This document shows positions 7,878 to 16,077 of a stretch of 64,000 nucleotides of DNA, one piece after another. The DNA is taken from the NCBI GenBank assembly GCA_020635055.1, contig JACKAN010000007.1, positions 1 through 64,000 on the forward strand, given 5' to 3'. The position numbers were made by a program, and so were the translations under genes. Below the pieces are notes generated by a model. It made no database searches. It was not told the origin of the DNA and was given only the letters and a program-made list of their open reading frames with translations. How positions within the stretch are numbered: the stretch's first letter is position 1; every line of letters starts with the position of its first letter. Origin of the DNA: Pseudobdellovibrionaceae bacterium (lineage in GTDB: Bacteria > Bdellovibrionota > Bdellovibrionia > Bdellovibrionales > UBA1609).

Positions 7878-8621
7878 TTAGTTATTCATGCCATAACTAG
7901 CATGAATAACCTGCCCATCAATAGCGGCGCTGATCGGACTAGCAAGAAAGGCAACTGTGTAGGCAATGTCTACGGGTTCGACAAGACGTGCCCTTGGCCA
8001 CACTTTTTTAATGTCAGCCATAGCTTCTTGGATATTTTTATTTGCATAATGTTTTAAAACTAACTCATCAGTAAAAGGGAGTGCTAAACCGTTGGAAGTA
8101 ATTTGCTTGCCCAATAGAAATTGATGTTTTTCAACTATAAAATTGTGGAGTTGTTTATTGTGTTTTTGTGAGGACTCATCTTTTAAATACTCTAGGACAG
8201 CATTTTCGTAGGACAGAAAAATATTACGACCTTTTCCACGTCCAATAAAGAATTCTGTAGCGGCATTTGTCATTAAATGAGTGGGATTTATTTCTTCATT
8301 AAAATTATTTGAGTCCAAGTGAACATCTATTAAAATATCTACACTTCCAAAAAGCTCTGCTGCACGAGAAAGAGCGTCATTGGCATCCTTTACAGTACTT
8401 ACATCACAATCAATAGCGGCGGCGCGACCATAATTATGATGAATTTGTCTCATATCCATTAAGTTAGCAATAAAACGATGAGATTTAGAGGCTTCTCGGT
8501 CTAGAAAAGCTACATCCGTTCCATGCTCTTGAAGTACTGTTGCAAGAGTTTGTACTATGGAGCCAATGGGTCCAAATATTACAACAGTTCGTTCTCTAAT
8601 TTTAAAAGTGGATTCAGTCAT
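7878..8621 (-). CDS. SDR-family protein with a degenerate active site
   Basis: A 247-residue Rossmann-fold protein of the short-chain dehydrogenase/reductase family. The N-terminal beta-alpha-beta segment (TVVIFGPIGSIVQTLA) keeps two glycines of the cofactor loop. The C-terminus (EPVDIAYTVAFLASP ... IDGQVIHASYG) is the typical SDR end, with the 'PEDIA..V.FLaS....I.GqvI..dGG' pattern altered. The catalytic Tyr-x-x-x-Lys is not recognisable at the expected place (around residues 135-160) and the NNAG segment is replaced by DVHLDSNN. It may bind a nucleotide without catalysing reduction. It runs convergently with the LiaF-like gene and diverges from purD. Confidence 0.75.
   Translation of the reverse strand: MTESTFKIRERTVVIFGPIGSIVQTLATVLQEHGTDVAFLDREASKSHRFIANLMDMRQIHHNYGRAAAIDCDVSTVKDANDALSRAAELFGSVDILIDVHLDSNNFNEEINPTHLMTNAATEFFIGRGKGRNIFLSYENAVLEYLKDESSQKHNKQLHNFIVEKHQFLLGKQITSNGLALPFTDELVLKHYANKNIQEAMADIKKVWPRARLVEPVDIAYTVAFLASPISAAIDGQVIHASYGMNN
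7881..7910. other. Perfect 11-bp inverted repeat at convergent gene ends
   Basis: GTTATTCATGC and GCATGAATAAC are separated by 8 bases. The structure overlaps the last codons of the SDR gene and lies 18 bp after the LiaF-like stop. Neither strand has a convincing U-tract, so it may slow or stabilise the 3' ends of both transcripts rather than act as a classical terminator. Confidence 0.45.
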
Positions 8622-8657
8622 CCTATAAAAATAGCCCTTTTTGATATTTTTACCAGT

Positions 8658-8709
8658 CTAGTACTGCGATCACTCAATTTTTTTGATTTTTGAGTGGTCG
8701 CAGTACTAG
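8658..8709. repeat. Long near-perfect hairpin between divergent genes
   Basis: Arms of 20 bp (8658-8677 and 8690-8709) pair with one mismatch (a G-U wobble as RNA) around a T-rich 12-base loop. The site lies between the divergent SDR and purD genes, so it is not placed as a terminator for either. A 15-bp relative of one arm occurs at 7162. It looks like a small palindromic intergenic repeat, or an extended operator for the divergent promoters. Confidence 0.6.
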
Positions 8710-8770
8710 GCGCAGAGCTCTTAAAAACATAACTATTGACCCTTATCTTAAGCTAGACTACGAAAGAACC

Positions 8771-10036
8771 ATGAGAATACTAGTCATTGGTAAAGGTGGC
8801 AGAGAGCATGCCATAGTTAGAAGTCTTTCTTTTTCACCAAAAGTTGAACAATTACATGCCATTCCCGGCAGTGATGGAATGCGTGCTCAGGCTTTGTGTC
8901 ATGATGTTGAAAGTACAGATTTTGAAGCCATTTATAAAGTAGTTAAAAAAAATGGTATTGAATTGGTGATCATTGGCCCTGAAATTGAAATTGCCCTTGG
9001 TCTAGCTGATTTTCTAATTGAAAGAAAAGTTCTAGTGTTCTCACCAGGCAAAGAGGCTGCAAAGTTAGAGGCTAGTAAAATATTTTGCAAAGAGTTTTTG
9101 CAAGCTGCAAATATTCCAACTGCGAAATCAGAAATTGTTAAAACTGTATCAGAATGTATGGAAAAATGCTCTCAGTTTACACCACCTTATGTTTTAAAAG
9201 CCGATGGTTTGGCGGCAGGTAAGGGCGTCTTTATTTGTAAAGATAAGGATGAACTCCAAAAAAATGCTGAAGATATTTTTGATAAAAAAACACTCGGCTC
9301 TGCAGGGAACTCGGCCCTATTAGAACAATGTTTGAAAGGTTGGGAGCTAAGTTATTTAATCATTACTAACGGCATGGACTATCGGCCTTTGCCATTGGCA
9401 CAGGATCACAAAAGACTCTTGGATAATGATCAGGGCCCCAATACCGGTGGCATGGGAGTTGTTGCCCCCTTAAGAATTGATTTAGAGCTTGAAGATGTTA
9501 TTCATAACCAAATACTAAAACCAACCGTAGAACAATTGTCTAAAAATAACCTTCATTATAGAGGCGTTCTCTATGTGGGAATTATGGTTACAGAAGAGGG
9601 TCCAAAGGTTTTAGAGTTTAATGTGCGTTTTGGGGACCCTGAAGCTCAAGTGATTATGCCTTTATTAGATGGTGATTGGGTGGATGTGTTTAAATCTGCT
9701 GCGATGGGTGAGCTATTAGATATGAATTGGAAACCCATCAATTCTTGTTGCGTAGTGTTGGCCGCCCCAGGTTATCCTGATAATTCGCAAAAGGGAGTCA
9801 TTATTGAGGGTCATTTAAATTCTGAATCACCATCTAGCTATTTTTTGCATGCAGGAACTTCACTTAATAAAGACAAAGAGTGGCTTACCCATGGGGGCCG
9901 AGTGCTCAATGCTATAGGCTTGGGTTCGGACTTGAAAGAAAGCATTCAGATTGCTTATAATCAGGCCTCAAAGGTTTCTTGGGAAGGTATGCAGATGAGA
10001 AAAGATATTGGGCAAAAAATATTAAAAGTTCAGTAA
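8771..10036 (+). CDS. purD: Phosphoribosylamine-glycine ligase (GARS)
   Basis: Joins glycine to phosphoribosylamine with ATP, the second step of purine synthesis. The 421-residue protein starts MRILVIGKGGREHAI, the conserved PurD N-terminus, which is why I use the ATG at 8771 rather than an upstream TTG at 8690 lying inside the hairpin arm. The ATP-grasp core is seen in PPYVLKADGLAAGKGVF, the segment LPLAQDHKRLLDNDQGPNTG (slightly divergent) and the metal-binding VLEFNVRFGDPE (about residue 285). Full length for the family. No other pur gene is adjacent. Its 3' end overlaps the convergent gene by 15 bp. Confidence 0.96.
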   Translation: MRILVIGKGGREHAIVRSLSFSPKVEQLHAIPGSDGMRAQALCHDVESTDFEAIYKVVKKNGIELVIIGPEIEIALGLADFLIERKVLVFSPGKEAAKLEASKIFCKEFLQAANIPTAKSEIVKTVSECMEKCSQFTPPYVLKADGLAAGKGVFICKDKDELQKNAEDIFDKKTLGSAGNSALLEQCLKGWELSYLIITNGMDYRPLPLAQDHKRLLDNDQGPNTGGMGVVAPLRIDLELEDVIHNQILKPTVEQLSKNNLHYRGVLYVGIMVTEEGPKVLEFNVRFGDPEAQVIMPLLDGDWVDVFKSAAMGELLDMNWKPINSCCVVLAAPGYPDNSQKGVIIEGHLNSESPSSYFLHAGTSLNKDKEWLTHGGRVLNAIGLGSDLKESIQIAYNQASKVSWEGMQMRKDIGQKILKVQ

Positions 10037-11281
10037 CTCTCCCCAGCGATAGAGAGATCCGCCAGCAGTAACAAAGTACACTGAAAAATTAGAGGAAAAT
10101 AAGCTTCCATTATGGTTTGCAATAAAGGGTGCTATATATGAACTTTCACTTTTAAGGATTTTTTGTTCTGGTAAATAATTTCCGGAATGTGGGTCCCAAA
10201 AAGTGATTGTCCAGTTCTTAGGGTCATCATAACTTTCACCTAGGGTCATTAGATAAGCATCATTATTTAACCAATAAGTTTGAGCAATGTTTTTAAATTT
10301 CATTGTTTCCAAATCCATCCAAACATTCTTAGCAGTATCAAAAATAAACAAATCGTAAATGGTTTGCACTAATAAGAATCGATCGTCAAAAGACCAAGAT
10401 AAATTTATAATTGGGCTTGATAATTCTCGTTCCACGACTTTTTCATAGTTGTTAGCTACGGAAAACAAATGAATCATTCGATCGTTACTTAAGCTTAAAT
10501 ACAAGGCAAATGGACTATATAAGAGTGAAGCCATTTGTGTTGGTTGAAGAGCTTTAAGTAAGATTTTTTTACTATTGTCTTCTTTGTTTATTTTCAAAAG
10601 TTTTTTTCCGTCGGCAACAATCATTTGTGACAAATCTGTAGGATGTGGTATGGCAGCTAAAATTTTATCATTTTTCTCATATTGTTTTTCTAGCATGGTG
10701 CCATCTAATTCATAATATCTTGCTACGTCTGAGTCGTGGACAAAGACTTTGTCCTTTACATGATGAAGCGCGCTCATGCCTTGAGAGAACAACAATTCGT
10801 ACTTTTCACCATTGGAATGGAACAGAACACCCCCAGGTCCAAGAAAACCAATATAGTCTTGGTCCGAAGAAAGTAAGAGCTGTTTGGGTTCACTAAAGGA
10901 TGCAAAGGCAAAGCCAAAGAGTTTTGAGTAAATACGACCATCTTCTTCGCTCTTGTCTTTAGGATTTATTTCTTGAATCTTAAAATGATGGAAGAATCCA
11001 CGAGTGGTTACAACAACAATTTCGTTACTTTTAAGTTCTTTCGCTTGAGCGAATTTTATGGTTCCCAAATTAAGCTTTCGTTGTTTTCCGCCTATGATAT
11101 CATAGTTGACGAGTTCCCAATAAAATGTAGATTTATCAAAAGTTTTTGCTGCTTCTTCAAAACTGAGTATTGGTCCTGAATCTAAAGTAATAATAAGTGA
11201 TTTTTCACAAGCTAAATTAGCCCAAAGAGCCTGACTTGTTAGAAAAACCATAATTCCTGTATATACTCTTAAAAAACGCAT
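10022..11281 (-). CDS. Exported protein of unknown function, possibly a beta-propeller
   Basis: About 419 residues with a clear signal peptide (MRFLRVYTGIMVFLTSQALWA). The mature part is rich in short beta strands with repeating patterns such as 'ISLSWSFDDRFLLVQT' and 'FDTAKNVW', which recall WD40/TolB-like propeller blades. I cannot count blades with confidence. I prefer the ATG at 11281, preceded by GGGGTGA, over the GTG two codons upstream. It is convergent with purD and overlaps its last 15 bp. Likely periplasmic; no function can be assigned. Confidence 0.7.
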   Translation of the reverse strand: MRFLRVYTGIMVFLTSQALWANLACEKSLIITLDSGPILSFEEAAKTFDKSTFYWELVNYDIIGGKQRKLNLGTIKFAQAKELKSNEIVVVTTRGFFHHFKIQEINPKDKSEEDGRIYSKLFGFAFASFSEPKQLLLSSDQDYIGFLGPGGVLFHSNGEKYELLFSQGMSALHHVKDKVFVHDSDVARYYELDGTMLEKQYEKNDKILAAIPHPTDLSQMIVADGKKLLKINKEDNSKKILLKALQPTQMASLLYSPFALYLSLSNDRMIHLFSVANNYEKVVERELSSPIINLSWSFDDRFLLVQTIYDLFIFDTAKNVWMDLETMKFKNIAQTYWLNNDAYLMTLGESYDDPKNWTITFWDPHSGNYLPEQKILKSESSYIAPFIANHNGSLFSSNFSVYFVTAGGSLYRWGELLNF

Positions 11282-11403
11282 AATCACCCCAAACAGTTAA
11301 CTGTAGGGCTTACCACAAAGACACCCATAGTCGGAGTTGGAAATCTAAGTGTAAACATTTTTCAAATTCGGCATGTAAATAATTAATTATAAGAAAGAAG
11401 ATT

Positions 11404-11416
11404 TCTCATTTTGAGA
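11404..11416. promoter_or_regulatory. Small inverted repeat upstream of a sigma-54-like promoter
   Basis: TCTCA-TTT-TGAGA lies about 100 bases upstream of the -24 element at 11509. That is a usual distance for an enhancer bound by an NtrC-type activator, and such an activator is encoded at 12147-13547. The repeat is short and could be chance. Confidence 0.3.
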
Positions 11417-11508
11417 CGCTTTTTGTTTTATGAAAATATAACTAAATTCTACAATGTAGTGGGTATTTACAGATAATCTCAAATTGGACAGCTTATATTG
11501 GATTTGGC

Positions 11509-11523
11509 AGGCACAAAACTTGC
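11509..11523 (+). promoter_or_regulatory. Sigma-54-type (-24/-12) promoter
   Basis: AGGCAC-AAAAC-TTGC matches the consensus TGGCAC-N5-TTGC except for the first base, with the invariant GG and GC exactly 10 bases apart. The start point would fall near 11535, about 40 bases before the ATG of the small exported protein at 11575. A sigma-54 activator gene lies just beyond that gene. Confidence 0.65.
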
Positions 11524-11574
11524 CTTTTATATAAGTTAAGTAATTGATTTGTATTAAAAATAGTCGAGGGAAAA

Positions 11575-12141
11575 ATGAAACAGGGGCTCAGTAGAAAAAT
11601 TAAAAACACGATCCTAGCAAGTATTATTCTTCTTGTTAGTTCGGTGAGTTTTGCTGCGGGTCCAGTGAGTCCATTTGTAAGATCCATAAACGGAGTGGCA
11701 GTTATTAACTTTGCAGCAGTGAATACTTGCCAAAAAGTATATCAAGAGTCTCAAAATTCTTACTTCCCTACGCAAATGAGAGTAGTAGATAGTTCAGATA
11801 AAGTCTTTCAAGAATTGCTTAACTACAATTTAAATAGCTTTTTTAATCAAGATCACTTGAAGACTTTTAAAAAACAAACTGAAAATCTTTCTGAAGGATT
11901 TTCTTCAAATTATAAGTCAGAGGACGGTCACAGTATGTCTTTTAAAGTAGATGCCATTCGCTCTGATACAGTACTATCTTACACAGGTCTAGTAGAAGCT
12001 AAGTTAAGTTATAAAATGAGTAATAAATTAGTAAATTTCGAGCTGTCTAAAAGTTTAGACAAGAAAATGCAATTAGTATTTACTCATACAGATCACGCCG
12101 AAGAAAGATCTGATTTATTAGCCCTTAGAGTTCACTTTTAA
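11575..12141 (+). CDS. Small exported protein, probable sigma-54-regulated target
   Basis: 188 residues with a signal peptide (basic MKQGLSRKIK, hydrophobic ASIILLVSSVSF, cleavage near AA-GPVSP). The mature protein is about 160 residues, mixed alpha/beta, with a single cysteine near residue 52. No family recognised. The ATG follows a GAGGG ribosome binding site. A sigma-54-like promoter lies upstream at 11509, and an NtrC-type regulator plus histidine kinase run convergently with only 5 bp between the gene ends. I infer that this protein is the local target of that two-component system, perhaps an envelope-stress product. Function unknown. Confidence 0.7.
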   Translation: MKQGLSRKIKNTILASIILLVSSVSFAAGPVSPFVRSINGVAVINFAAVNTCQKVYQESQNSYFPTQMRVVDSSDKVFQELLNYNLNSFFNQDHLKTFKKQTENLSEGFSSNYKSEDGHSMSFKVDAIRSDTVLSYTGLVEAKLSYKMSNKLVNFELSKSLDKKMQLVFTHTDHAEERSDLLALRVHF

Positions 12142-12146
12142 AATAT

Positions 12147-13547
12147 TTAAGCTGAAGCTTCTGGCGGGCGAAGTCCTTTCTTTTTAATTTTTTCAACTAG
12201 TGTAGTTCTATTTAAACGCAGTAATGTAGCGGCTTGATTTCGATTCCAACCCGTTTTTTCTAGTGCATTCATGATTAAGGCATTTTCGTAATTGTTTACA
12301 GCCGAATTAAAGTCCATACCTGAATCTGGGATTTCCACATTAGAGGGGTCAACAAGAGTGATAGAACTGGGTGTACGATATTTTTCAGGTAGGTCAAGGA
12401 CATCTATTATGCCCGTGCGCTTGATTATGGCCATTCTTTCCATTAAGTTCTCAAGTTCTCTGATATTTCCAGGCCAGTTGTAATTGCAAAGAACTTCAAG
12501 AGCGCCTTGTGAAACTCCAGTTATGGGTTCTTTTTTATTTTGATTAAATTTATTAATAAAAAAGCTAATTAATAAAGGAATATCATCCGTCCGCTCTCTT
12601 AGTGCGGGCACTCTGATAGGAATAACATTGAGTCTATAAAATAGATCTTCACGGAACTGGCCGTCAGCAACAGCCTGGTCGAGGTCAATATTAGTTGCAG
12701 CGATTACGCGCACATTGGAAGACAATGTTTTTGTGCTGCCCACAGGCTCAAATCTTCTATCCTGTAGAACTCGCAATAATTTGACTTGTAAATTAGCACT
12801 CATATCGCCAATTTCATCAAAGAAAATGGTTCCATTCTCTGCCAATTCGAATCTTCCAATTCGGTTTTGTGTAGCGCCGGTGAAAGCCCCTTTGACATGA
12901 CCAAACAGTTCGCTTTCAAGGAGTTCTCCTGGAATGGCTCCACAGTTTATAGGAATAAAGGGGGCTTTATTGCGGAGGGAATTAAAGTGGATAGCCTTTG
13001 CAATCAGTTCTTTTCCTGTTCCACTTTCACCAGTAATAAGAACTGTCGAATCGGATTCAGCAACTCTTTCGACCATTTCTAAAACTTCAAATATTTTTGC
13101 ACTCTGTCCGACGATATTTTCGAATTTGTATTGTTTTTGAAGAGCTGTTCGCAATTGATAGTTTTCTGTTTCTAGATTTTTGTGTGATAAAACCTTATTT
13201 ACTATATTTAAGACTTCATCAAGATTAAATGGTTTAGTTATAAAGTGGTAGGCACCTCTTCGGGTAGCTTCTACAGCAACTTCTATGGTGGCGAAGCCCG
13301 TGAGAACAATAAATGTAGTGTGCGGATGAACTGACTTTAGTTCGGTCATTAATTCTAGGCCGTCACCATCAGGAAGTTTCAGATCCACCAACACTAGATC
13401 AAAGGGCCTGTCCACCTGGCACATTTTAAAAGCCTCGGCTTTGCTGCCAGCGGTAATAACTTGGTAACCTCTTTGATCTAAAGCGCGAAATAGCGCGGTT
13501 CTTAAACTGGTCTCATCATCAACAACAAGTATGCGTTGGTTTTGCAT
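12147..13547 (-). CDS. NtrC-family sigma-54 response regulator
   Basis: 466 residues with three domains: a receiver (about 1-120) with the phospho-accepting Asp in LVLVDLKLPDGDG; an AAA+ sigma-54 interaction domain (about 145-375) with Walker A GESGTGKE, the sigma-54 contact loop GAFTGA and Walker B ...FFDEIGD; and a C-terminal Fis-type helix-turn-helix (NRNQAATLLRLNRTTL). All motifs needed for open-complex formation are intact. An AAGGAAGGGAG ribosome binding site precedes the ATG at 13547. The partner kinase lies directly upstream. Likely acts at the sigma-54 promoter at 11509, by proximity. Confidence 0.95.
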   Translation of the reverse strand: MQNQRILVVDDETSLRTALFRALDQRGYQVITAGSKAEAFKMCQVDRPFDLVLVDLKLPDGDGLELMTELKSVHPHTTFIVLTGFATIEVAVEATRRGAYHFITKPFNLDEVLNIVNKVLSHKNLETENYQLRTALQKQYKFENIVGQSAKIFEVLEMVERVAESDSTVLITGESGTGKELIAKAIHFNSLRNKAPFIPINCGAIPGELLESELFGHVKGAFTGATQNRIGRFELAENGTIFFDEIGDMSANLQVKLLRVLQDRRFEPVGSTKTLSSNVRVIAATNIDLDQAVADGQFREDLFYRLNVIPIRVPALRERTDDIPLLISFFINKFNQNKKEPITGVSQGALEVLCNYNWPGNIRELENLMERMAIIKRTGIIDVLDLPEKYRTPSSITLVDPSNVEIPDSGMDFNSAVNNYENALIMNALEKTGWNRNQAATLLRLNRTTLVEKIKKKGLRPPEASA

Positions 13548-13680
13548 TAGACTCCCTTCCTTGGATCGTTATGGCCATCATAGCCTCTTTTGTCTAACGA
13601 GTTGAAAATCACTATTAACTTTATGTTATGAAACATAGTATTAAAGTGTCAAATTTCCCTGCCAAAAAATTGGCTTTAGA

Positions 13681-15348
13681 CTACAAATCTGGACGAACAA
13701 AGGAAAGAATTGCCCTGGTCCCGCCTTTGGCTTGGGAATTAATTTCCAGGCTTCCACCATGGTCTTGAATTATCTGGAAAGCCACAGTGAGACCAAGACC
13801 TGGGTGTTTTTGAGATTTCTTACTAGAAAAAAGTGGATTATAGATTTTGCTTAAAATATTTTCGGGAATTCCTGTGCCATTATCAACAATTAAAATTTGG
13901 TATTTGTTTTTTTCTTCCCTTAATTTAACAGTGATTAGACCCTTATGATCCTCTGTTGCTTCAATGGAATTTTGTAAAATATTTTTTACTGCTTGAACAA
14001 GGTTATTAGAATTACCCTTTATATATGCATTCTTAATTTCTATTATTTTTTGTATTTCTGTACCTTTATATTTTATAGGAAATTGGCAAAGTTCTATAGC
14101 TTCATCAATAACAGTATCTAAATAAACTCGATCCTGTTTTCCTCCGTCTTGCTTACGGGCAAACCCCAAGAGGTTTTCGACAATATTTTTACATTTTAAT
14201 GTGGCCGCTTCCATTTCTTTTATATCTTGGTAGTGTTCTTGATCTTTACTTAAATCCATAAGTATGAGTTGTAAGTAGGAAAGCATTCCCCCGAGTGGGT
14301 TGTTAATCTCATGGGCAATACTACTACCAATCATACCTAGCTCGGCCATCTTGCTGGACTCTAATATTTGGCGTTCGAGCTTTTCTTTTTCACTCACATC
14401 ACGCAAAATAAATATCCACCCTTGAGTGTAAGGGTGGAAATGAATATCAAATGTTTTATCAGCTAGCGAAAATTTTTTTTCTTCCTTTGGGGGTGGCCAT
14501 TGCATATCTATAATAATTTCTTTTAAAGCTTTTACATTGGGTCCAAAATATTTTTCAAAGGTTCTATTCACCTTAATCAATTGACCCGTTTTATTTATTA
14601 CTCCAATGGCGGCATCAAAGGCATTAAAAGTAGTTTCCCAGTGTTGTTCTAAGGTTTCCAAATGTTCCAGTCTTAAAATTCTTTTCATTGTTAAAAAACA
14701 TGATTCTGATAATTTCTCTAAAAATTGTTGTTCATACTTGCGAAAGACTTGCTGTTTGCGGCGGACAAAAATAATTTTTGCTTTTTGTCCAGGGTGGAAA
14801 TCGTTATCCAAAGCAAAAAAAACTTTTCCAGCCATGGCCATTTGTTCTATGTATCGTTCCGCATGGGGACTAAAAGCTAGCCTAACAGTTTCAATGTCTA
14901 AGGCTTCCTCAAGACATTGCTTTAATCCTTGTTCTATAGAGGAAATGGAAGCTGCTCGGTGAAGGGAGGACAGAGACTGTTGATAAACTTCTTGCAGTTG
15001 GAATTTGGTTAATTGAAGTGAGTCTGGTAATAATTTTTTGAAATCAAAAGAGTAAGTTTTATCGAAAAATTTTAAACCTGGGTACTTTCGAAGCAAATCT
15101 AGGATTAAATCGTTTGGAATTTGTGTGGCATCTAGCACGATATGTTTAATGGCCAGTTTATCACGAAGCAGACTTAAGACGGTAGTGATATGCTTTTTAT
15201 CTGATGGTTCGGGGTAGTATATTGCACCCGCAAATTTTCTATCATTGAATTCAATAGCCCACTGACTATTAATTTTGCGCTGTTGAATCAGAAATGCAGG
15301 AGGCAAAGATAATTGCGCCTCACCCAATAAAAGAATCTCATGATACAT
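13681..15348 (-). CDS. PAS-domain sensor histidine kinase
   Basis: 555 residues with no membrane segment, so probably cytoplasmic. The N-terminal ~220 residues hold no named domain; part may be GAF-like (about 130-220). A PAS domain follows (about 235-325: AIGVINKTGQLIKVNRTFEKYFG). The dimerisation/phosphoacceptor helix contains SSIAHEINNPLGG with His near residue 346. The ATPase domain has an N box (ILQNSIEAT), G1 (DNGTGIP) and G2 (PGLGLTVA). It lies 24 bp after the M14 amidase gene and 133 bp before the regulator, which suggests one operon. Signal unknown. Confidence 0.93.
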   Translation of the reverse strand: MYHEILLLGEAQLSLPPAFLIQQRKINSQWAIEFNDRKFAGAIYYPEPSDKKHITTVLSLLRDKLAIKHIVLDATQIPNDLILDLLRKYPGLKFFDKTYSFDFKKLLPDSLQLTKFQLQEVYQQSLSSLHRAASISSIEQGLKQCLEEALDIETVRLAFSPHAERYIEQMAMAGKVFFALDNDFHPGQKAKIIFVRRKQQVFRKYEQQFLEKLSESCFLTMKRILRLEHLETLEQHWETTFNAFDAAIGVINKTGQLIKVNRTFEKYFGPNVKALKEIIIDMQWPPPKEEKKFSLADKTFDIHFHPYTQGWIFILRDVSEKEKLERQILESSKMAELGMIGSSIAHEINNPLGGMLSYLQLILMDLSKDQEHYQDIKEMEAATLKCKNIVENLLGFARKQDGGKQDRVYLDTVIDEAIELCQFPIKYKGTEIQKIIEIKNAYIKGNSNNLVQAVKNILQNSIEATEDHKGLITVKLREEKNKYQILIVDNGTGIPENILSKIYNPLFSSKKSQKHPGLGLTVAFQIIQDHGGSLEINSQAKGGTRAILSFVRPDL

Positions 15349-15372
15349 ACTTCATATTAACAACTAACTGAG

Positions 15373-16032
15373 TTATTTTAGCAGTACTTTTTTAATACCT
15401 TCACCAAAGTGTTGCCAAGCTAAGTCGTAATTACGATGTTCTTCGTCTTCAGTACAAATGACGGGGAGTTGTAGGTCGTGCCAGGCATACTCGCCTAAAC
15501 TTCCTGGTGTGGGATAACCAATGTCTTGGACAAGTTCATAACCAGAATTTTCTGCAAGAATTTTGGCTTCAAATAGATTATCTGGACCGGAAACAACTAC
15601 ACAGGGTTTCCATGAGTGGAAATGAATAATTAAGCGAGGATTTGTTTTTTGTATAAGACTTAAAAGGGCTTGAATTTCGATTTCACTTCCCGGCGAGTTA
15701 CCTGGGAAATATCTTTCTTGTGTATATTCTGAGCTCCAGTTTTTTGAAGGAAAATTTCTATTGAGATCCACTCCCCGGGCATTGACTCGCTGATTTTTTG
15801 AATAAGCATCGGGATTGATACAGGGTATAAGAATGAAGTCTTTGAGTGTCTTATTGTCCACACTGTTTAGCCAGTGAAGGGTGGATTGGCCTAAATAAAC
15901 TCCCTCAGGTTCGTCACCATGGAGTCCACCTATAAGAATCATGGGTCTTTGAAGACTGCCAATATCCTTAGTGCTTGTATACATTTCGATAACTTTATTT
16001 TCTGTGCTTTTTGCCCAATCCCATTTGTACAT
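15373..16032 (-). CDS. M14-family zinc carboxypeptidase, MpaA-like murein peptide amidase
   Basis: 219 residues matching the short cytoplasmic M14 enzymes that trim murein peptides (MpaA, which cuts gamma-D-Glu-diaminopimelate). Zinc ligands are readable: HGDEPEG (His, Glu, near residues 39-42) and IIHFHSW (third His). The substrate-binding NARGVDLNRNFPS supplies Asn/Arg, and a catalytic Glu lies in CTEDEEH. No signal peptide is seen, which favours muropeptide recycling over periplasmic action. It heads the operon with the kinase and regulator, hinting that the two-component system responds to cell-wall turnover (inference). It diverges from glmU, another cell-wall precursor gene. Confidence 0.82.
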   Translation of the reverse strand: MYKWDWAKSTENKVIEMYTSTKDIGSLQRPMILIGGLHGDEPEGVYLGQSTLHWLNSVDNKTLKDFILIPCINPDAYSKNQRVNARGVDLNRNFPSKNWSSEYTQERYFPGNSPGSEIEIQALLSLIQKTNPRLIIHFHSWKPCVVVSGPDNLFEAKILAENSGYELVQDIGYPTPGSLGEYAWHDLQLPVICTEDEEHRNYDLAWQHFGEGIKKVLLK

Positions 16033-16077
16033 ACTTTATTATTGACCTTTATTATGCCTGTAGTAAAGCTGCTGATT

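Noticed and set aside
7881..7910. Intrinsic terminator for the convergent LiaF-like and SDR genes
   Set aside because: The stem is perfect but neither strand carries a U-tract after it; kept only as an inverted repeat.
8690..8770. N-terminal extension of PurD from a TTG
   Set aside because: The extension lies in the hairpin arm and spacer; family similarity begins at the ATG at 8771.
15919..16077. N-terminal extension of GlmU
   Set aside because: It overlaps the divergent M14 amidase gene in antisense and has no family similarity.
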